From contig PAZH01000081.1 in NCBI GenBank assembly GCA_002716125.1, forward strand, positions 1 through 50,770: DNA of 50,770 nt, read 5' to 3'. Origin of the DNA: Rhodospirillaceae bacterium (GTDB taxonomy: Bacteria; Pseudomonadota; Alphaproteobacteria; UBA8366). The notes below the pieces were generated by a model that ran no database searches, was not told where the DNA came from, and saw only the letters and a list, made by a program, of their open reading frames with translations. Made by a program: the position numbers and the translations under genes. Below, piece after piece: positions 1-9,127 of this stretch. Within the stretch, counting starts at the first letter, position 1; each line of letters opens with the position of its first letter.

Positions 1-1740
1 ATGTTCGGCGCCTTTCAGCCCGTCATTCCCCGCGATCGCCGTATCGAAGTCACCGAACGGATGGACGCGCAGGGCAATGTGGTGGTGCCGCTCGATGAGG
101 ACGGCGTCCGCGACGCGGCGCGTCAGTTGCTCGAAGCGGGCTGCGAATCTCTCGTCGTCCACTTTCTGCACGCCTATGCGAACCCGGACCACGAACGGCA
201 CGCCGTCAGCCTGCTCCGCGACATCTGGCCGAACGACTACATCACCGCAGGGCACGAGCTGCTGTCCGAATACCGCGAGTTCGAACGCGGCGTCACCGCC
301 TCCGTCAACGCGTCGGTCCGTCCCTTCCTGCACCGTTATGTCGACCGGCTGCAATCCGAGCTGAGTGCGAAGGGCTTCCAGCGCGACTTGCTGGTCATGA
401 ACGGCAATGGTGGCATGGTGTCGGCGCGGCGGGTCGACCGCGAAGCGGCGAAGACAGTCATGTCTGGGCCTGCCTCGGGCGTGATGGCGGCGGCCTACAC
501 CGCCAAACGTGGCGGATTCGAGAACCTCATCACCTACGATATGGGCGGCACCTCGACGGACGTCGCCTTGGTCAAGGACGCCATCCCCGCGGTCAGCAAC
601 GAACTCGACGTCGAATACGCCATGCCGATTCATGTGCCGATGGTCGATGTGCGGACGATCGGGTCTGGCGGCGGTTCGATCGCCTCGATCACCGATGCGG
701 GGCTCTTGCGGGTGGGCCCGGAAAGCGCAGGTGCCACACCCGGGCCGATTTGTTACGGCCGTGGTGGGGAAAATCCGACGATCACCGATGCGAACCTCGT
801 CTTGGGCCGCCTTAATGCTGAAAAACTGCTCTCGACTTCGGAAACGCCTTCCATCGACAAGATTCGCGCGATTTTACAGGAGAAGATCGCCGATCCGCTG
901 GGGATCGATGTCGATCAGGCAGCCGGCGCAATCATTCGTGTCGCCAATGACCGAATGGCTGGCGCAGTGCGTATTGTCTCGATATCGAAAGGATATGATC
1001 CGCGCGATTTCACACTTTTCGCCTTTGGCGGTGCCGGGCCGCTACACGCCGCATCGCTTGGTCGCGAGTTGAGTATCCCGCGCATTTTGGTGCCGGCTCG
1101 ACCCGGTATTACGAACGCGCTTGGCTGCGTCGTCGCCGATATTCGCCACGATTTTGTTCGCACGGTAAACCGTCCCCTCGATAGCATCGAGATGAAAGAA
1201 ATTCGCGATGTGTTGGCCGAACAGATAGCCGAAGGCCAACGTCTGATCGAAAGCGAAACAATTGCATTGGACGACACCCGGATTTTACACGGCGCCGATA
1301 TGCAGTTTATCGGGCAAACGCATCTCATCTCCATCCCAATTCCGTCGCTCGAGACGCCAAAGGAAGAGATACAGCGCATATTTGAGACGGCGTATTTTAA
1401 CCGGTTCCAAGTCGAATTGCCGGAAATACGCGCAAATCTGGTGAATCTGAAGACATCGGTCATCGGTGTCCGACCGAATTTCGATCTCGCACGCATCGTG
1501 GATCCGGCGGCACGCTCGGATTCGCTCGAAGCGGCGCGGACGGCCACTCGACAGGTTTGGTTCGCAGGTACGTGGCACGATACGACGATTTACAGCCGCG
1601 AGCGCCTGCCCATCGGCAGTACCTTCGAGGGCCCCGCTATCATCGAGCAAATGGATACAACGACCGTCGTCGAGCCCGGCGATACCGTAACCGTCGATGA
1701 AGACGGTAACTTATTGATTGAGATCGGAAATCCCCTATGA
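1..1740 (+). CDS. hyuA: Hydantoinase/oxoprolinase subunit A (HyuA), 5'-truncated by window edge
   Basis: ATP-dependent hydrolase subunit of the hydantoinase A/oxoprolinase family, which with HyuB opens cyclic amides. 579 residues are visible. Comparison with the complete 680-residue HyuA at 47737-49779 shows that about 120 N-terminal residues, including the GIDxGGTFTD phosphate-binding motif, lie left of the window, so the ATG at base 1 is probably an internal methionine. The second ASKHA-type motif DMGGTSTD is at visible residues 180-187, and a glycine-rich GSGGGSI follows near 221. The stop overlaps the HyuB start in ATGA, so the pair is translationally coupled. Its place at the head of a pyridine-catabolism cluster suggests action on a lactam intermediate such as tetrahydro-6-oxonicotinate. 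The family is certain; the substrate is inference. Confidence 0.93.
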   Translation: MFGAFQPVIPRDRRIEVTERMDAQGNVVVPLDEDGVRDAARQLLEAGCESLVVHFLHAYANPDHERHAVSLLRDIWPNDYITAGHELLSEYREFERGVTASVNASVRPFLHRYVDRLQSELSAKGFQRDLLVMNGNGGMVSARRVDREAAKTVMSGPASGVMAAAYTAKRGGFENLITYDMGGTSTDVALVKDAIPAVSNELDVEYAMPIHVPMVDVRTIGSGGGSIASITDAGLLRVGPESAGATPGPICYGRGGENPTITDANLVLGRLNAEKLLSTSETPSIDKIRAILQEKIADPLGIDVDQAAGAIIRVANDRMAGAVRIVSISKGYDPRDFTLFAFGGAGPLHAASLGRELSIPRILVPARPGITNALGCVVADIRHDFVRTVNRPLDSIEMKEIRDVLAEQIAEGQRLIESETIALDDTRILHGADMQFIGQTHLISIPIPSLETPKEEIQRIFETAYFNRFQVELPEIRANLVNLKTSVIGVRPNFDLARIVDPAARSDSLEAARTATRQVWFAGTWHDTTIYSRERLPIGSTFEGPAIIEQMDTTTVVEPGDTVTVDEDGNLLIEIGNPL

Positions 1741-3479
1741 GCAATATCGATCCGATTACCCTGAGCGTCATACAAGCGGGTCTCCAGCAAGTCTGTGACG
1801 AGATGGACCTGACATTCTCGCGTTCCGCCTTTTCGCCGGTCATCGCGGAAGCCGACGACCGTTCCGACGGCATATATGACGCGGATAGCGGCGAGTTGAT
1901 CGCACAAGGGGAGCTTGGACTGCCTGTCTTTGTCGGCACAATGCAGTTCTCCACCATGACACTCATCGAATTCATCCGGGACGGCCGGGCGCTGCCGCCG
2001 GAAGAAGGCGATATCTATATCGTAAACGATCCCTATCTCGGCGGAACGCACTTGATGGATGTACGCTTCGCCATGCCATTTTATTACGAAGGCGAATTAT
2101 TTTCGTGGCTCTCCAATACCGGACATTGGCCGGATATCGGCGGCGCGGGGCCAGGCGGGTTCTCCGCCAATGCGACCGCGGTCGAACAAGAAGGGCTGCG
2201 CCTGCCGCCCGTGAAATTGGTCAAGCGCGGCGAGATGGATCCGGAGATCTATGCGATCATTTGTTCGAATATTCGGATCGCCGACCAACGGATCGGAGAT
2301 ATCAAGGCGCAGATTGCGGCTCTGAAAGTCGGGGCACGCCAGCTAACCGCCTTACTTGACCGTTACGGTATAGCAACTATTAAAAGCGCCATTCGCGAAT
2401 GGCGGGCGCGGGCCGCCCAGCAAATGCGGGCGAAAATCGCTCTTATCCCGGATGGCACCTATCATGGTGAAGCATGGGTCGATTCCGACGGCGTTGTCGA
2501 CGAACCGCTACGCATCGCCGTGAATATCGAGAAGAAGGACGGCGATCTCTATTTCGACTTCGACGGTTCCAGCCCGCCCTGCAAAGGCCCGATGAACAGC
2601 GTTTTAGCCACGACTTGTTCGTCCGTGTATCTGGCCATGAAGCATATTTTCCCGGATGTACCGATTAATGCAGGAACGTTCGACCCTCTCCATATTAAGG
2701 ACCCGGACGGGACTTTCCTGTATGCGAAGTATCCTCGCCCGGTTTCCGGATGCGCCGCAGAGGTCTCGCAACGGATCGCCGAGGCGGTCTTTGCGGCGCT
2801 TGTCGACCCGCTGCCCGATATCGTCACCGCCGCGCCGGCCGGCTCTAGCGGTAACTTTGCGCTCGGCGGCTACGACCCTGAGAAGGACCGACCATTCGTC
2901 ATGTACCAAATCAGCGGCGGCGGTTATGGCGGCAACGCGGATCACGATGGGCTGACGAACGGCTGTTCGACGATCGGGATATCGAAGACGCAGCCGATTG
3001 AAGTTCTGGAGCAGTATTACCCAGTCCTGTTCCACGAATATTCGCTTCGGGAATCCTCCGGTGGGGCCGGCGAAAAACGGGGCGGGTTCGGCGTCAACTA
3101 CACGGTGGAACTGCTGCGCGGTGGAGCGCAAGCCTCCTTCGTGATGGATCATGGACGCGTCGGCCCACAAGGTGCGCTCGGCGGTCAGGACGGTTTGCCG
3201 AACGCGGTGACCGTCTATCGAAATGGCGAGAAATACGTGCCGGAACACCTATCGAAAGATCAGGACATTGCCATTGCGCCAGGGGACATCGTCGCGGTCG
3301 GCACGCCGGGCGGAGGCGGCTTTGGCGACCCGCGGAAAAGGCCGCCGGAGCTCGTCCTGCAAGATGTCCGGCGTGGCTATTATACGATGGAGGAAGCCCG
3401 TGACATGTTTGGTGTCGTTTTGTCGAGCGATCTAACCTCTGTCGATGGCCCCGCCACCCACGCGCTACGCGGCGCCTAG
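1737..3479 (+). CDS. hyuB: Hydantoinase/oxoprolinase subunit B (HyuB)
   Basis: Partner of HyuA in ATP-dependent cleavage of a cyclic amide or N-carbamoyl/N-methyl substrate. The 580-residue length is normal for a bacterial HyuB. Family hallmarks are the N-terminal FSRSAFSPVIAEADDRSDGI region, VNDPYLGGTHLMDVRF near residue 100 and the C-terminal GTPGGGGFGDPRKRPPE segment. The start ATG overlaps the hyuA stop by four bases, and the MarR gene starts 22 bases after the stop. No signal peptide is visible, so it is cytoplasmic. In clostridial nicotinate fermentation the 6-oxo ring is opened by an enamidase of the amidohydrolase family; no such gene is visible here, so HyuAB is the natural stand-in (inference). 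Confidence 0.93.
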   Translation: MSNIDPITLSVIQAGLQQVCDEMDLTFSRSAFSPVIAEADDRSDGIYDADSGELIAQGELGLPVFVGTMQFSTMTLIEFIRDGRALPPEEGDIYIVNDPYLGGTHLMDVRFAMPFYYEGELFSWLSNTGHWPDIGGAGPGGFSANATAVEQEGLRLPPVKLVKRGEMDPEIYAIICSNIRIADQRIGDIKAQIAALKVGARQLTALLDRYGIATIKSAIREWRARAAQQMRAKIALIPDGTYHGEAWVDSDGVVDEPLRIAVNIEKKDGDLYFDFDGSSPPCKGPMNSVLATTCSSVYLAMKHIFPDVPINAGTFDPLHIKDPDGTFLYAKYPRPVSGCAAEVSQRIAEAVFAALVDPLPDIVTAAPAGSSGNFALGGYDPEKDRPFVMYQISGGGYGGNADHDGLTNGCSTIGISKTQPIEVLEQYYPVLFHEYSLRESSGGAGEKRGGFGVNYTVELLRGGAQASFVMDHGRVGPQGALGGQDGLPNAVTVYRNGEKYVPEHLSKDQDIAIAPGDIVAVGTPGGGGFGDPRKRPPELVLQDVRRGYYTMEEARDMFGVVLSSDLTSVDGPATHALRGA

Positions 3480-3501
3480 AAGCCGGGGAGTGTGAGACGC
3501 C

Positions 3502-3918
3502 ATGGTGAAATACAAACTCGAAGACCAAGTCGGGCATCTGATGCGGCGCGCCAATCAGCGTCATGCCGCTATCTTTTTTGAAGGCTTGAACGATCAGCAA
3601 CTCACACCGATGCAGTTCGCCGTCTTGGTGAAGATCGGCGACGAGGAAGAAGTCTCGCAAAACCGGCTTGGTCGGCTGGCAGCGATGGACCCGGCGACAG
3701 TGCAAGGCGTGGTGAGACGCCTGAAAGAACGGGCTCTCATCGACGCACGACCGGACCCCGATGACGGCCGCCGCAGCCTGTGGCGCCTTTCGGAAGCCGG
3801 CGAAGCGCTTGTCGCGGCAACCGTTCCCATTGCTGAGCAAATTACGGAGAAGACGCTTGAGCCCCTGAGCAAAAGCGAACGCAGCACCTTTCTCGCATTG
3901 CTGCGGAAGCTTGCTTGA
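3502..3918 (+). CDS. MarR-family transcriptional regulator
   Basis: A 138-residue winged-helix protein of typical MarR length. The recognition helix region LGRLAAMDPATVQGVVRRL is followed by the wing DPDDGRRSLWRLSEAG around residues 85-100, with dimerisation helices at both ends. It lies between hyuB and the molybdenum hydroxylase genes, all on the same strand. A perfect 8-2-8 palindrome sits 24 bases after its stop codon, overlapping a plausible promoter. This suggests it represses the downstream genes and is relieved by a small aromatic ligand such as a pyridine carboxylate (inference from MarR family behaviour). The family call is firm; the ligand is unknown. Confidence 0.92.
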   Translation: MVKYKLEDQVGHLMRRANQRHAAIFFEGLNDQQLTPMQFAVLVKIGDEEEVSQNRLGRLAAMDPATVQGVVRRLKERALIDARPDPDDGRRSLWRLSEAGEALVAATVPIAEQITEKTLEPLSKSERSTFLALLRKLA

Positions 3919-3943
3919 TTGCGGTATTCGAAACGTGTAAATT
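3915..3943 (+). promoter_or_regulatory. Candidate sigma-70 promoter for the 3971-12968 genes
   Basis: TTGATT (3915-3920), a 17-base spacer and TAAATT (3938-3943), four of six consensus bases in the -10. The predicted start near 3950 falls inside the adjacent palindrome, as expected for a repressed promoter. The -35 overlaps the marR stop codon. Confidence 0.4.
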
Positions 3944-3960
3944 TGTTTGTAGACAAACAA
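3943..3960. promoter_or_regulatory. Perfect palindrome, probable MarR operator
   Basis: TTGTTTGT and ACAAACAA flank a two-base centre (AG) with no mismatch. The 18-base dyad overlaps the predicted -10/start region and lies between the MarR gene and the FAD-subunit gene. Size and symmetry fit MarR dimers; which protein binds it is inferred from adjacency. Confidence 0.6.
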
Positions 3961-3970
3961 TAAATTGCCA

Positions 3971-4831
3971 ATGTCCGAAGCATACGAAAGACCGGATTCA
4001 CTTGATGCAGCGTTGGGATTACTCGCCCAAGGCGAATGGACCGTTATTGCCGGCGGCACCGATGTCTACCCGATGGCGACAGACGCGCATGCCTGGGGTC
4101 GCGAAGGGCCGCGGCGGCTGCTCGACGTAACGGATATCGGCGAGATGCGCGGCATTGAAACACGTCCCGACGGACACCGGATCGGCGGCCGCGTCACGTG
4201 GAGCGATATCGTCCGGGCCGACCTGCCCGATTATTTCGACGGTCTACGTCTTGCGGCGCGAGAGGTCGGCGGCGTGCAGATTCAGAATAGAGGGACCGTT
4301 GCCGGCAATATTTGCAACGCCTCGCCCGCCGCGGACGGGGTACCGCCGCTCTTGTCGCTCGACGCGATCGTCGACATCGCCGGCGCGGACGGCACCCGGC
4401 AATTGCCGCTCGCTCAGTTCATCGAAGGCAATCGCCGCACCGCCCTCAAATCCGGAGAGCTGGTTACGGGGCTCTTTATTCCGAAACGAGATTCGTCCTC
4501 ACGCGCAACGTTTCTCAAACTCGGCGCACGCCGATATCTCGTGATATCGATTGCGATGGTGGCTGTGACACTCGATTTGGATGACGCGGAAACGATCCAG
4601 GATGCACGCGTTGCGGTCGGTGCCTGTTCCGAAGTCGCATGCCGACTTCCGGGCGTGGAAGACGCGCTCAAAGGCAAATCCATGACGGCCGATCTCGCCG
4701 GCGAGCTGACCTCGGAGATGTTTGAAGCGCTCTCGCCCATCGACGACATCCGTGCCGACGCCGTCTATCGAAGAAACGCCGCGGAAACCATCGTCCGGCG
4801 CGCACTCGATGGCCTGAGGACCGCAATATGA
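3971..4831 (+). CDS. Molybdenum hydroxylase FAD-binding subunit (CoxM/NdhF type)
   Basis: FAD subunit of a xanthine-dehydrogenase-family hydroxylase, passing electrons from the iron-sulfur clusters to an acceptor. The 286-residue protein has the flavin motifs AGGTD near residue 28 and NRGTVAGNICNASPAAD near residue 105, followed by the CO-dehydrogenase flavoprotein C-terminal domain. ATG 3971 is preferred over an in-frame TTG six bases upstream; no strong ribosome-binding site is visible. The stop overlaps the next start in ATGA, so it is coupled to the fused FeS/Mo subunit. Together they form a two-polypeptide hydroxylase, plausibly a nicotinate dehydrogenase given the reductase-like gene that follows. 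The specific substrate is inferred. Confidence 0.92.
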   Translation: MSEAYERPDSLDAALGLLAQGEWTVIAGGTDVYPMATDAHAWGREGPRRLLDVTDIGEMRGIETRPDGHRIGGRVTWSDIVRADLPDYFDGLRLAAREVGGVQIQNRGTVAGNICNASPAADGVPPLLSLDAIVDIAGADGTRQLPLAQFIEGNRRTALKSGELVTGLFIPKRDSSSRATFLKLGARRYLVISIAMVAVTLDLDDAETIQDARVAVGACSEVACRLPGVEDALKGKSMTADLAGELTSEMFEALSPIDDIRADAVYRRNAAETIVRRALDGLRTAI

Positions 4832-7599
4832 ATGACGTCTCTTCGAACAACGAATTGAAGGTGAACTTCCGTCTCAACGGAATGCCCCATTCCTATTCGG
4901 GCGACCCGTTCAAACGCGTGGCGAATGTTCTGCGGGAGGATTACGGCCTCACCGGCACCAAGATCGGCTGCGATGCGGGCGATTGCGGTGCCTGTACCGT
5001 CCTGATTGATGGGGAGCAGGCCTGCGGCTGCCTTGTCCCAATTGCACAAATTGATAATTCCGAAATCGAAACAGTCGAGAATATCCAGACATCGGAGCTT
5101 GGCGACGCTCTACAGCGGTCTTTTCTGCATCATGGTGCCGCGCAATGCGGAATTTGCACCCCCGGCATGCTCGTGGCCGCGACATCGCTTCTCTCGCAGA
5201 ATCCGAAGCCCGACCGTGCCGCTGTCGAAGACACACTCGGCGGCGTCCTATGCCGCTGTACGGGATACCGAAATATTGTCGACGCTGTTTTAGAAGCGTA
5301 CCGATTCGTCGATGCCGACACCGCCGCCGCGCCGGAAACGGATGCTGTTGGAAGCCGCCTCGAACGCGTGGACGGTCTGCCCAAAGTCACCGGCGACGAT
5401 AAATTCGGCGCCGATTACGCCCCCTCGGACGCGCTCTGGCTTCGCGTGCTTCGATCGCCCCACGCCCGTGCAACATTTAAAATCAACGATTTAGACGCAT
5501 TCTTGGCCGATAATACCGATATCGAAACTATTTTAACGGCGGCGGACGTGCCCGGCGAGAACAGTTTCGGCATTTATCCGGACTTGAAGGATCAGCCGGT
5601 CTTTGCGGACGGCTTGGTGCGCTATCGCGGAGAAGCCGTTTTGGCGGTTGTCGGGACCAAAGAAGCCGTGGATTCCCTCGACTTCGCCACTTTGCCGATC
5701 GATTGGACGCCCGAAGCCCCGATCAGCGGGGTTTCGGCCGCGCTACACGAAGGCGCAGCATCCGTTCACGCGAATACGCCCGATAACGTCTTAACCCGAG
5801 GCCGTCTCCGGAAAGGCACGACGGATGGCGCCTTCGACAACGGCGCGGTTGCAACAGGCGATCTTCAAACGGCTTTTGTTGAACATGCTTATATCGAGCC
5901 CGAAGCGGGATTCGCCGAACGCGTGGGCAATCGGATCGAGATCACCGCCTGCACCCAAGCGCCCTATATGGACCTCGACGAATGCGCACGGGTCCTGGGC
6001 GTCGAAAAGGACGCCGTGCGGATCATTCCCTCCGCCTGCGGCGGCGGGTTCGGCGGCAAGCTGGACGCCTCGATCCAATTGCCCTTGGCGGTCGCGGCGT
6101 GGAAGCTCAAACGCCCGGTGCGTGCCATCTATACCCGTATCGAATCAATGGCCTCGAGCACGAAGCGCCATCCGGCCACGATTACGGCCCGGGCGGCGGC
6201 GGACCCGGACGGTCTCTTGTCCGCCTTCGAGATGCAGGCCGATTTCGACACCGGCGCTTATGCGTCTTGGGGCCCGACGGTTGCGGACCGGGTCCCTGTC
6301 CATGCCACCGGCCCTTATCTTGTGCCCAACGTTTCGGTCGATTCCCGCTCGATCTATACCAATGCGCCGCCATCCGGCGCGTTTCGCGGGTTCGGCGTGC
6401 CGCAGGCCGCCATCCTGCAGGAACGGCTCTACGACGATTTGGCAGAACAGCTTGGCCTCGACCCCTTCGAGTTCCGCCACCGCAACGCCATTCGCACCGG
6501 CGTACCGACGGCAACGGGCCAAGTCCTCACCCATAGTGTCGGCCTCGTCGAATGCCTGGATGCGCTACGCCCGCACTGGGATACGCTTCGCACCGAAGCG
6601 GATCGCCAGAACGCCTCCAACGGCACCACACGCCGTCGCGGTGTCGGTGTCGGCTGCATGTGGTACGGCTGCGGCAACACCTCGATGTCCAATCCGTCGA
6701 CGATGCACGTCACGCTCGAGCGGGACGGCAAGCTCACCTTGTTCAGCGGCGCGGTCGATATCGGCCAAGGCTCCAACACCGTGATGCTGCAGATCTGCGC
6801 CGACGCGCTCGGCCTGCCGCCCGCAGACTTCTCATTAGTCCTCGGCGATACCGACCTCACGGCGGACGCTGGCAAGACATCGGCCTCGCGCCAGACCTTT
6901 GTGTCGGGCAAGGCGGCCTACAATGCCGGCCGTGCCATGCGAGCGGAAATTCTCCGCCTGGCCAACGCCGGGGATGGCGCAACGCTCCGCCTTGAGGGTG
7001 CGACGGTAATCGTCGAGGAGGACGGCCGCACGGGCACACTCGATCTGACGTCTCTGCCGACGGAAGGAAACGGCGACATCGTTCTAAAAAGCGAAGGTAC
7101 GTTCGACCCGCCGACCACGCCCCTTGATGCAGACGGCCAGGGCGATCCCTATGCGACTTTCGGTTTCGCCGCGCAAATCGCCGATCTTGAGGTCGATCTC
7201 GAACTCGGCACCGTGCATCTCCGGAAGATTGTCGCCGCGCACGATTTAGGTCGCGCGATCAATCCGACCTTGGTCGAAGGACAGATACACGGCGGGATCG
7301 CGCAAGGCATCGGCCTGGCGCTGATGGAGGAATACATCCCAGGGCGGACCGAAAACTTACACGACTACCTGATCCCGACATTCGGCGACGTGCCGGATAT
7401 CGACGTCATCGTCGTCGAAGACCCGGAACCCCATGGACCTTACGGTGCCAAAGGGATCGGCGAACCGGCCTTGGTGCCGACAGCACCGGCGATTTTCGGC
7501 GCCATTCGTCATGCGACCGGCGTTAGGGTCAGCCAAGTCCCGTTACTGCCGCACCGACTTAAGACCGAATTGGACGCGCTGAAGGAGTCCAAATCATGA
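4828..7599 (+). CDS. Fused [2Fe-2S] and molybdopterin-binding hydroxylase subunit (probable nicotinate dehydrogenase)
   Basis: 923 residues joining two subunits that are usually separate. Residues 1-165 form a CoxS-type two-cluster domain: plant-type cysteines C48, C53, C56 and C66/C68, then C107, C110, C142 and C144. From about residue 175 the Moco domain begins (GSRLERVDGLPKVTG) and carries GGGFGGK, PPSGAFRGFGVPQ, GAVDIGQGSN and the catalytic-glutamate motif GIGEPA with Glu at 879. The family hydroxylates N-heterocycles with water as oxygen donor. It overlaps its neighbours at both ends by four bases. Adjacency to a 6-hydroxynicotinate reductase-like gene makes nicotinate 6-hydroxylation the leading guess. 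The clostridial enzyme splits these functions over several subunits, so this fused layout differs. Confidence 0.9.
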   Translation: MNDVSSNNELKVNFRLNGMPHSYSGDPFKRVANVLREDYGLTGTKIGCDAGDCGACTVLIDGEQACGCLVPIAQIDNSEIETVENIQTSELGDALQRSFLHHGAAQCGICTPGMLVAATSLLSQNPKPDRAAVEDTLGGVLCRCTGYRNIVDAVLEAYRFVDADTAAAPETDAVGSRLERVDGLPKVTGDDKFGADYAPSDALWLRVLRSPHARATFKINDLDAFLADNTDIETILTAADVPGENSFGIYPDLKDQPVFADGLVRYRGEAVLAVVGTKEAVDSLDFATLPIDWTPEAPISGVSAALHEGAASVHANTPDNVLTRGRLRKGTTDGAFDNGAVATGDLQTAFVEHAYIEPEAGFAERVGNRIEITACTQAPYMDLDECARVLGVEKDAVRIIPSACGGGFGGKLDASIQLPLAVAAWKLKRPVRAIYTRIESMASSTKRHPATITARAAADPDGLLSAFEMQADFDTGAYASWGPTVADRVPVHATGPYLVPNVSVDSRSIYTNAPPSGAFRGFGVPQAAILQERLYDDLAEQLGLDPFEFRHRNAIRTGVPTATGQVLTHSVGLVECLDALRPHWDTLRTEADRQNASNGTTRRRGVGVGCMWYGCGNTSMSNPSTMHVTLERDGKLTLFSGAVDIGQGSNTVMLQICADALGLPPADFSLVLGDTDLTADAGKTSASRQTFVSGKAAYNAGRAMRAEILRLANAGDGATLRLEGATVIVEEDGRTGTLDLTSLPTEGNGDIVLKSEGTFDPPTTPLDADGQGDPYATFGFAAQIADLEVDLELGTVHLRKIVAAHDLGRAINPTLVEGQIHGGIAQGIGLALMEEYIPGRTENLHDYLIPTFGDVPDIDVIVVEDPEPHGPYGAKGIGEPALVPTAPAIFGAIRHATGVRVSQVPLLPHRLKTELDALKESKS

Positions 7600-9122
7600 G
7601 TGAATCGAACACAACGACACCGAAAGGTATCGACCGGACGGAGATGTTCGGTGCCCGCGAAGGCAACGGCGGTATCATTCGCTGCGACGCCTGTCCGGTG
7701 CTCTGTCGCATCCGGCCCGGGCGGACCGGCGCCTGTGACCGCTATGCCAACGAGGACGGGCGGCTGATCCGCACGGACGCCCTCGTTTTGGCAGCACGGC
7801 ACGCGACAGAAGGCGGTGAAATGGTGCCGTTCCTCGCCAACGAACCGGACTGGGACGGCAACCCGGTCACCGGCAAAGACGTTTTCATCACGGGAATCGG
7901 CTCCGGCACCACCTATCCCGACTACAAACCCGCCCCGTTCATCGTCTCGAGCGACTACGACGGGGTGGATACCGTCACGGTCGTCACGGAAGGCATCTTC
8001 AGCTATTGCGGCGTTAAGGTGAAGATCGACACGGATCGTCATATCGGCCCGGAGACGGCCGCCGTCCGTGTTGATGGCGAACATGTCGGCCACGTCACCA
8101 CCGCCGAATACGGTTCGCAAATGCTCTCGCTCGGCGGCGTCAATCATCTGACGGGCGGGACCAAAAAAGAAGGCAATGTGACCTGCCGGGCGATGATGGC
8201 GCTCTGCAACAAAGAAGCCGTCGAAGTCACCATCGACGACGGCTCCGCGCTTGTCGTCCAGGCCGGCAAGGCGCCCATCATCGACGGTATCGAAGAACAA
8301 CGCATGCGGGTCGGCTGCGGCTCCGCCACCATCGGCATATTCGCCCAACAATGGTTCGGCGAAGCCGATGAAGTTGTCGTAGTCGACGATCACATCACCG
8401 GCATCCTTTCCGAACATCAAGCAGGTAAGGTCCTCAACATGCCGCCGAGCGGAATCAAGATGAGCGGCCGGCGCTCGACACCCGGCCGTTACTTCCAGGT
8501 CGCGGAGCCCGGTTCCGGCTGGGGCGGCACGGACATCAAGGATCCGCTGGCGATTATCGAAGGCTTCGACCCGGAGGTCGCCTGGCCCGGCATGCGCCTG
8601 CTGATGACCAGCACGACGGGCGAGGATGCGATCTACTGCGTTCTCGATGACGATTTGCGTCCGGTCGAGACGGACATGCCGCACCCGCTGGAAGTTGTCG
8701 TCGACCGGATCGGCGAGAATTGCGAGCCGTCGCTCTCTACGGTTCTCTTCATGGGCGGTGCGGGCGGCTCTCTCCGCGCGGGCGTGACCGAAAACCCGGT
8801 GCATCTCACACGCTCGGTTCGGCGGCGGCTCACCCGCGTCACCATGGGCGGTGCACCGGTCTATGTCTGGCCTGGCGGCGGGATCACCGCGATGGTCGAT
8901 GTGATGCAGATGCCCGACCAATCCTTCGGACACGTCCCCACACCGGCGATCGTCGCGCCGATCGAATTCACCTTGGCGCGGTCGGATTATGCTGAACTCG
9001 GCGGACATACCGGGCATGTCACGCCGCTCGACGACGTTTTGTCCGAATTTTCGGAAACAGCGCGCCGCGAGACCTGGCGCCCCGATAATCCTTGGCCACT
9101 CGCAAAACGCGGGACCGAGTGA
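7596..9122 (+). CDS. 6-hydroxynicotinate reductase-like iron-sulfur protein
   Basis: 508 residues that I recognise as the 6-hydroxynicotinate reductase family, which reduces 6-hydroxynicotinate to 1,4,5,6-tetrahydro-6-oxonicotinate. The N-terminus has the cluster motif CDACPVLC with C30, C33 and C37, and C47 in GRTGAC. Further cysteines at 138, 197, 204 and 241 could bind additional clusters. The Eubacterium barkeri enzyme is reported to hold a covalent flavin plus one [2Fe-2S] and two [4Fe-4S] clusters; residues 242-245 here read GSAT, loosely like an ApbE flavinylation site. The start overlaps the preceding stop by four bases, and the UPF0280 gene follows after five bases. Reductase family likely; exact substrate unproven. 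Confidence 0.8.
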   Translation: MSESNTTTPKGIDRTEMFGAREGNGGIIRCDACPVLCRIRPGRTGACDRYANEDGRLIRTDALVLAARHATEGGEMVPFLANEPDWDGNPVTGKDVFITGIGSGTTYPDYKPAPFIVSSDYDGVDTVTVVTEGIFSYCGVKVKIDTDRHIGPETAAVRVDGEHVGHVTTAEYGSQMLSLGGVNHLTGGTKKEGNVTCRAMMALCNKEAVEVTIDDGSALVVQAGKAPIIDGIEEQRMRVGCGSATIGIFAQQWFGEADEVVVVDDHITGILSEHQAGKVLNMPPSGIKMSGRRSTPGRYFQVAEPGSGWGGTDIKDPLAIIEGFDPEVAWPGMRLLMTSTTGEDAIYCVLDDDLRPVETDMPHPLEVVVDRIGENCEPSLSTVLFMGGAGGSLRAGVTENPVHLTRSVRRRLTRVTMGGAPVYVWPGGGITAMVDVMQMPDQSFGHVPTPAIVAPIEFTLARSDYAELGGHTGHVTPLDDVLSEFSETARRETWRPDNPWPLAKRGTE

Positions 9123-9127
9123 ATACA

